Source: Coffea arabica (lineage: Eukaryota; Streptophyta; Magnoliopsida; Gentianales; Rubiaceae). From it: DNA of 64,000 nucleotides. The stretch is taken from positions 14,323,557 through 14,387,556 of the forward strand of contig NC_092320.1 in assembly GCF_036785885.1 (NCBI RefSeq). Direction: 5' to 3'. Below are positions 59,658-64,000 of this stretch, piece by piece (positions within the stretch are counted from its first letter, which is position 1; every line of letters starts with the position of its first letter). The position numbers and the translations under genes were made by a program. A model generated the notes under the pieces. That model was not told where the DNA came from and did not search any database. It saw only the letters and a program-made list of their open reading frames with translations.

Positions 59658-62600
59658 ATGGAAGACGATGATGAGTTCGGAGATCTCTATACTGATGACG
59701 TCTTAAAGCCTCTAACGACGTCGTTTCAATCTCAACCTCAGCAGCAGCAGCAGCAGCAGCAGCCACCTGCTCCGCCTCCTCCTCAGTTCCAGCGTGAAAA
59801 TAAAGAATCATCCAAACCGACGGCGTATCAAGGCCGTCCGATCGATCTAAACGTCAATAGAGATAAGGATGATGACGACGACGATGATGATGAGGATAAA
59901 TTTTTCCGAGCTGCGAATTCCAGTTCTACTGGAAAGATTCAAACCCTAGCCTCGTCGCAATCCGGATTCTATTCTCGTCCTGACCCGACGAATTTTGATT
60001 TGAATAAGATTTCCGGTCAAGTGGAGGGCAGCTCGGGGGGTTTAGCTGGGGCTGGATCGGATTCGCAAGCTAGGGTTTTGGGGACGAAGGAAGGAGATGC
60101 GAAATTGCCGGAAAGGGCTCGGGGGAGTTCCGGCTTAGGTGACGACGCTGATATTGACGTCATGGTTGAAGAGAGGGACGAAAAAGACGACAATTTCGTT
60201 GTTAAAGGTGGAAATTTGACGGATAGAAGTGGAAATGTTGAGAATTTTGGCACGGGAGACCCGATGATTCCGGGGCTGTCGATTCCCGGAGTTTCTGGCA
60301 GAGTAGAAAGCCGTGCCAACGCTAATTATGATGATGATTGGGATAGTGATAGCGAGGATGACTTGCAAATCGTGTTGAATGATACTAATCATGGGCCGAT
60401 GGGGATGGAGAGGATGGGAGGAGGAGGAGGAGGTATGGGGGATGAAGATGACGACGATGAGGATGACGAAGATGGGGAGCCATTGGTGATTGTTGCAGAC
60501 AATGATGACCCGAGCCATCAGCCAATGATGATGGAAGAGCAAGATTGGGGAGGGGAGGAAGTGGGAGCTGGTGGCGATGGGGAGAAAAAGGAATTAGGTG
60601 AAGCTGCAAAAATAAATGGGGCAGGAGGTGGAGCTGTGGCGGCACAGAAGATTGGGTATAGCGGTCACGGGTATCATCATCCGTTCCATTCACAGTTCAA
60701 GGTCAGTGATGTTGCCGCACACCTGGGGTTTGGTGCTTTCACCCTCTTGTTTGATGAGAACTTGCAATGTACTAAACTGGCTAGTAATTGTTGTATAGAG
60801 TTCTGGAAATTGGTTACATTAGAATTCATCAATGCGGTTGTCGTATGTGTTAATGAGGTTGACTGTTGTACTGGTTTCAAATCTCCAGTAATAAAATTTA
60901 GTATGATTTGTGACCAATTTCATACTCCAGTGCTTTTACTCATTCTTAGCTTCTTACTTGTTCATTTGGTGGCTTTAAATTTTACAGACGATGAACATAT
61001 GTCCAATGTGGCAATAGCATGTAGCTTCTTGTTTCTGGCGCATAGGGAACTAGTTTGTTTCAGTCCATCCTAATCTCTTTGTGCTTTCGAGGAGAGTTTC
61101 CGGTGACCATACACAACCTTATTCACCAAGCGTCTTCTAAAAGTTGTCAATCTGTATGTCTGTCCAAGTTTTGAGTAGCAGAATTCAATGAATAACCACT
61201 GTCAAGATTGAACTAAAATTGTCTGCTATCACTCATTCCTAAAATTTCTTCTGAAACTGCTCCTTGGGGGTTAAGTGTTGAGAAGATAGCTGGCATTTTA
61301 CAAGAACTGGTTATGAGTGAATTTCCTTCCTTGCCTGGGTGGCTTGCATTGAGCATCTAGACATGCTGCAACACAGAAGTTATACAACTTCATGCAACAT
61401 ACCGCCAGCGACCCAGTTTTGTCCTTTTGAACCTTAAACTGATTATTGCTTGTGGAAACAAAGCAAATGGTGCATTTAGCAGTTTCCCTTGCACTGGTGC
61501 AAACACATTTTCCTACACGTTGCGACTCACTATTGGCTGGAAACCGGCTGTTATTGTTGTTTGATGAGAAATGTTGTAAAATATCTACATCAAGTATTTA
61601 GCTACCTTAAGTTTTAGAAAATCCCTTTTGGTAGTTATTATATTTCGTATCTTTTTTCAAAACTTTCTTGGTATGGAATTGATTTTAGTATGAGGATATC
61701 ATTTTCACCTGAAGTAATTACACTGGTGGCCTTTTAAGTGTCGTTTAGATGTTAGTTAATAGATGCTTCTAACTAAAGCTATTCCACAGCTGTGACAAAA
61801 TGATGTTGCTTTTAATTGATTTCTCTTTGTTATTAGTCATGTCATTTGTTAGCTTCTTGGTACTTTATGCTTTTCATTTTCAACTAATAATAATTTATCA
61901 AGATTGCCATCTTCTATCATGACACAAACTGTTCCTTTTTTAGGGTCTCTAACCCTTCAATTTTTCCTTTCCTATCCTACTCATTAGCCTTATTAGTTGA
62001 AATACTGTTGATATTTTCGAATAATGCAAGATATCCGAACTACGTGAAAATTTGTAATTTTAGTACTGTGAATGTTTAGCTAAAGGTTTTCGATATTTAG
62101 TTGATTTTTTTTTTAGATCATTGAGCATGTGTTTGAAAGGCTTGCGTCATATTAAAGATTTGCTCTTATGTTGATTCTCCATTTGTTGATACTTTTTCTG
62201 TTCTTTTCTTTGGAAAACCGTGTAGTATGTGAGACCTGGTGCGTCACCAATGCCTGGAGCAGCTGCTATGGGTCCCGGGGGCACTTCAGGTCAAGTTCGT
62301 CCACCTGTGAGCATGGTTCCTGGTGCTGGACGTGGCAGAGGTGATTGGCGACCGACTGGAGTAAAGGGTCCTCCAGCAATGCAGAAAGGTTTTCATCCAG
62401 GCTATGGAATGCCTATTTGGGGAAGTGGGGCTTCAGGACGTGGATTGGAGTTTACACTTCCATCACATAAGTATGTTTATTTTGATGAGGATACTGGTAG
62501 TGCTATTCTATCACAAGCATTTTGCTCATTTTCTCAAAAATTTAAACAAAAAATGTCCATGGGGTGAATGGATTTGAAGTTAAAACTGTTACATCCACCT

Positions 62601-64000
62601 GCTGAAAGCTGTTAAGGTTGGGGTTAAGACATTCTCATGTTCACCTGCCGAAAACTGTTATTTGGCAGGCAAATGTTTTGATCTTCTCAAGTTAAAGACC
62701 TGTTTTTCTGCCTTAGTTGCTTTTCTGTAGAAGTGCCTTTTTGTAGCCTTTCATGGTGGAGATGTTTGCATGTTCTAATACAAACATCTTTTCCGATGCA
62801 TACAAAGTCCAAAACAAGTGGTTGGTGGAAATCTTAAGCTTTTGTTAATTGTCGATAAGTTTATGCATGTATTTGATTATCTCATGCACATTTGGGATGC
62901 GGATATTAAGGTAAAGTATGGGACTTTCACAATCCCTGGAGAGATTGTTCACTAATAGACTAGGGGATAAGTAATTCAACTTATTCACATCCAGATCATG
63001 AATGTTTGGAATCCATATTATGCAAGGAGACATTGCTTTTGCTAATTCAATTTGAAGAGTGATATAAAATTGGTCTATTTCTGGCATCATATCCATAGCG
63101 CATTCATCATGGTTAGCAGCTCCAGCTCCATATCAAGGCTATATTGTCTCTAGCATCAATATTGATTTATTTTTGCTGTTTAGCTGATTTGAGAAAGACA
63201 ATAGATACTTCTAATTTTAGATGAGCAAAATAACCAAGAATGCAAGTAGAAGGGACTTAATTCTTTTATTTTTTTTGTCAAACAGAAGGGACTTAATTCT
63301 TTTAGGAGAAGTGAAAAGTTGAAGGTCAACAGTAGTTTTGGGATTCTTACTCTTGGATCAGTTTAGACACTTGGTTACTGTCATGCTAGTCAAACTTGTC
63401 GAATCATTAAATCTTTCCCTTAGATTCTATACAGGTGTCGAGTCGGAGTTGCCTCTTCCATCTTTGGCTTTTACTCATGATTGGTACAAACGTATAAAGG
63501 AAATGGTGAGGTCGTCTAATCATATGTGCTTCCTTGTCTGCCATGTACATTCTGGTCTTGGTCACTTCTGTAACTTGTCTGTCAAATTAAACTTTTTTAC
63601 AGTAACTTTGTAATGTATATCTATAAAGGAAACAAGAAAGGGCAAAAATTGGGAAGAAGGGAGAGAGATACAGAAAGGCAGCAGAGGAAGTACATCTCTA
63701 GTTTGTATTTATGAACCAGTGATAGAATTTTTTTATTTCTGTGAGGGCCATGTTGAATTATGTTTGAAGTGTTTTTAATCCTAGACCATCTATTACCACT
63801 GATAGTATGCCTGTGTTTGGATATTAAGATCAGTAATCATCTTTACTTGACCTGGAGAATATCCCATTGGAGAAGTTTGACATCTAGCATTAGACTTGTA
63901 TGGGATTGAGAAAGATGAGGAGGGTTGTATATTACACTTCCTTAAACCTCAGAGAGCAAGAATGCAAATTCGACGAGGATACAGCTTGACATATGCAAGC
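59658..64000 (+). CDS. FIP1[V]/FIPS5-like pre-mRNA polyadenylation factor, 5' part
   Basis: Exon 1 (59658-60701, 348 codons) and exon 2 (62226-62470) are visible. Intron 2 opens at 62471 and its acceptor was not found before the window ends, so the gene runs off the edge. The N-terminus [16 protein letters not shown] is typical of Fip1. It is followed by a polyQ tract (residues about 30-38), an acidic D-run, [17 protein letters not shown] and a second long acidic stretch. Exon 1 ends [11 protein letters not shown] and exon 2 continues [20 protein letters not shown] and [11 protein letters not shown]. Family knowledge: Fip1 bridges CPSF and poly(A) polymerase, and its Fip1 motif should lie in the next, missing exons. 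FIP1[V] is the large plant form that binds RNA and other factors. Exon 1's open frame continues 124 codons past the donor. Confidence 0.93.
59740..59763 (+). repeat. CAG repeat coding for polyglutamine
   Basis: A run of CAG codons lies in exon 1 of the FIPS5-like gene, between Q-rich and P-rich sequence. It is likely to vary in length within the species. Confidence 0.85.
62471..64000 (+). other. FIPS5 intron 2, incomplete
   Basis: From the donor GTATGT to the window edge I find no segment that encodes the Fip1 motif expected next. The frames at 63338-63613 and elsewhere resemble nothing known. A short repeat of AGGGACTTAATTCTTTTA occurs near 63251 and 63287. Confidence 0.55.

Noticed and set aside
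60017-60693. Minus-strand frames within FIPS5 exon 1
   Set aside because: Antisense shadows of a low-complexity acidic exon.
1-64000. LTR retroelement, viral copy, CRISPR array or bacterial-type system
   Set aside because: I found no long direct terminal repeats with primer-binding sites, no gag/pol-like protein apart from the LINE pieces, and no spaced palindromic array.

Overview
This is a piece of plant nuclear genome, almost certainly from a eudicot. The genes have many short exons with GT..AG introns. A U6 snRNA gene carries the plant promoter pair (USE TCCCACATCG plus a TATA box 24 nt downstream), a nuclear tRNA-Thr gene is present, and the intergenic DNA is AT-rich and full of small TIR elements and SINE-like insertions. 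An asterid is plausible, but I cannot name the species from sequence alone.

Eight protein-coding genes or gene parts are supported. COA6-like, a mitochondrial CX9C/CX10C protein, is on + at 6566-7149. An LRL-type bHLH transcription factor of seven exons is on - at 16204-20253. GAPN, the non-phosphorylating glyceraldehyde-3-phosphate dehydrogenase ALDH11A, has nine exons on - at 25864-30334. RTF2, intronless with a ubiquitin-like N-terminus, is on + at 36231-37376. A CAF1-type deadenylase, intronless in the CDS, is on + at 46535-47359. TRAPPC5/TRS31, a TRAPP subunit of eight exons, is on - at 52818-58173. The 5' part of FIP1[V]/FIPS5, a polyadenylation factor, is on + from 59658 and runs off the right edge. 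A degraded LINE (zf-RVT plus RNase H) lies at about 32080-33115. RNA genes are U6 snRNA (35832-35934, +) and tRNA-Thr(AGT) (39885-39958, -).

From memory, five genes (COA6-like, LRL, RTF2, TRAPP subunit, FIPS5) follow Arabidopsis At5g58005-At5g58040. The adjacent LRL-GAPN pair matches At2g24260-At2g24270. The window therefore looks like the unreduced ancestral block from which two Arabidopsis segments each kept a subset. CAF1 is the extra gene.

The non-coding DNA holds several structures with visible boundaries. They are a 439-bp Mutator-type foldback element with a 9-bp target-site duplication (13795-14233), a SINE with a 15-bp duplication and A-tail (33885-34083), and a double-hairpin foldback element (4937-5195). 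There is also a family of small elements with GTTTGGATT ends and an ACTGTAG core, one of which surrounds about 1.4 kb of almost pure A/T. The most unusual structure is a 514-bp repeat array at 5912-6425, directly upstream of COA6. It is bounded by a 15-bp duplication, has an A-tail on the minus strand, and repeats a USE/TATA pair spaced as in U6 genes followed by a hairpin.

The genes do not form one pathway. Several act in RNA processing (U6, RTF2, CAF1, FIPS5), but this probably reflects old linkage rather than an operon-like system.
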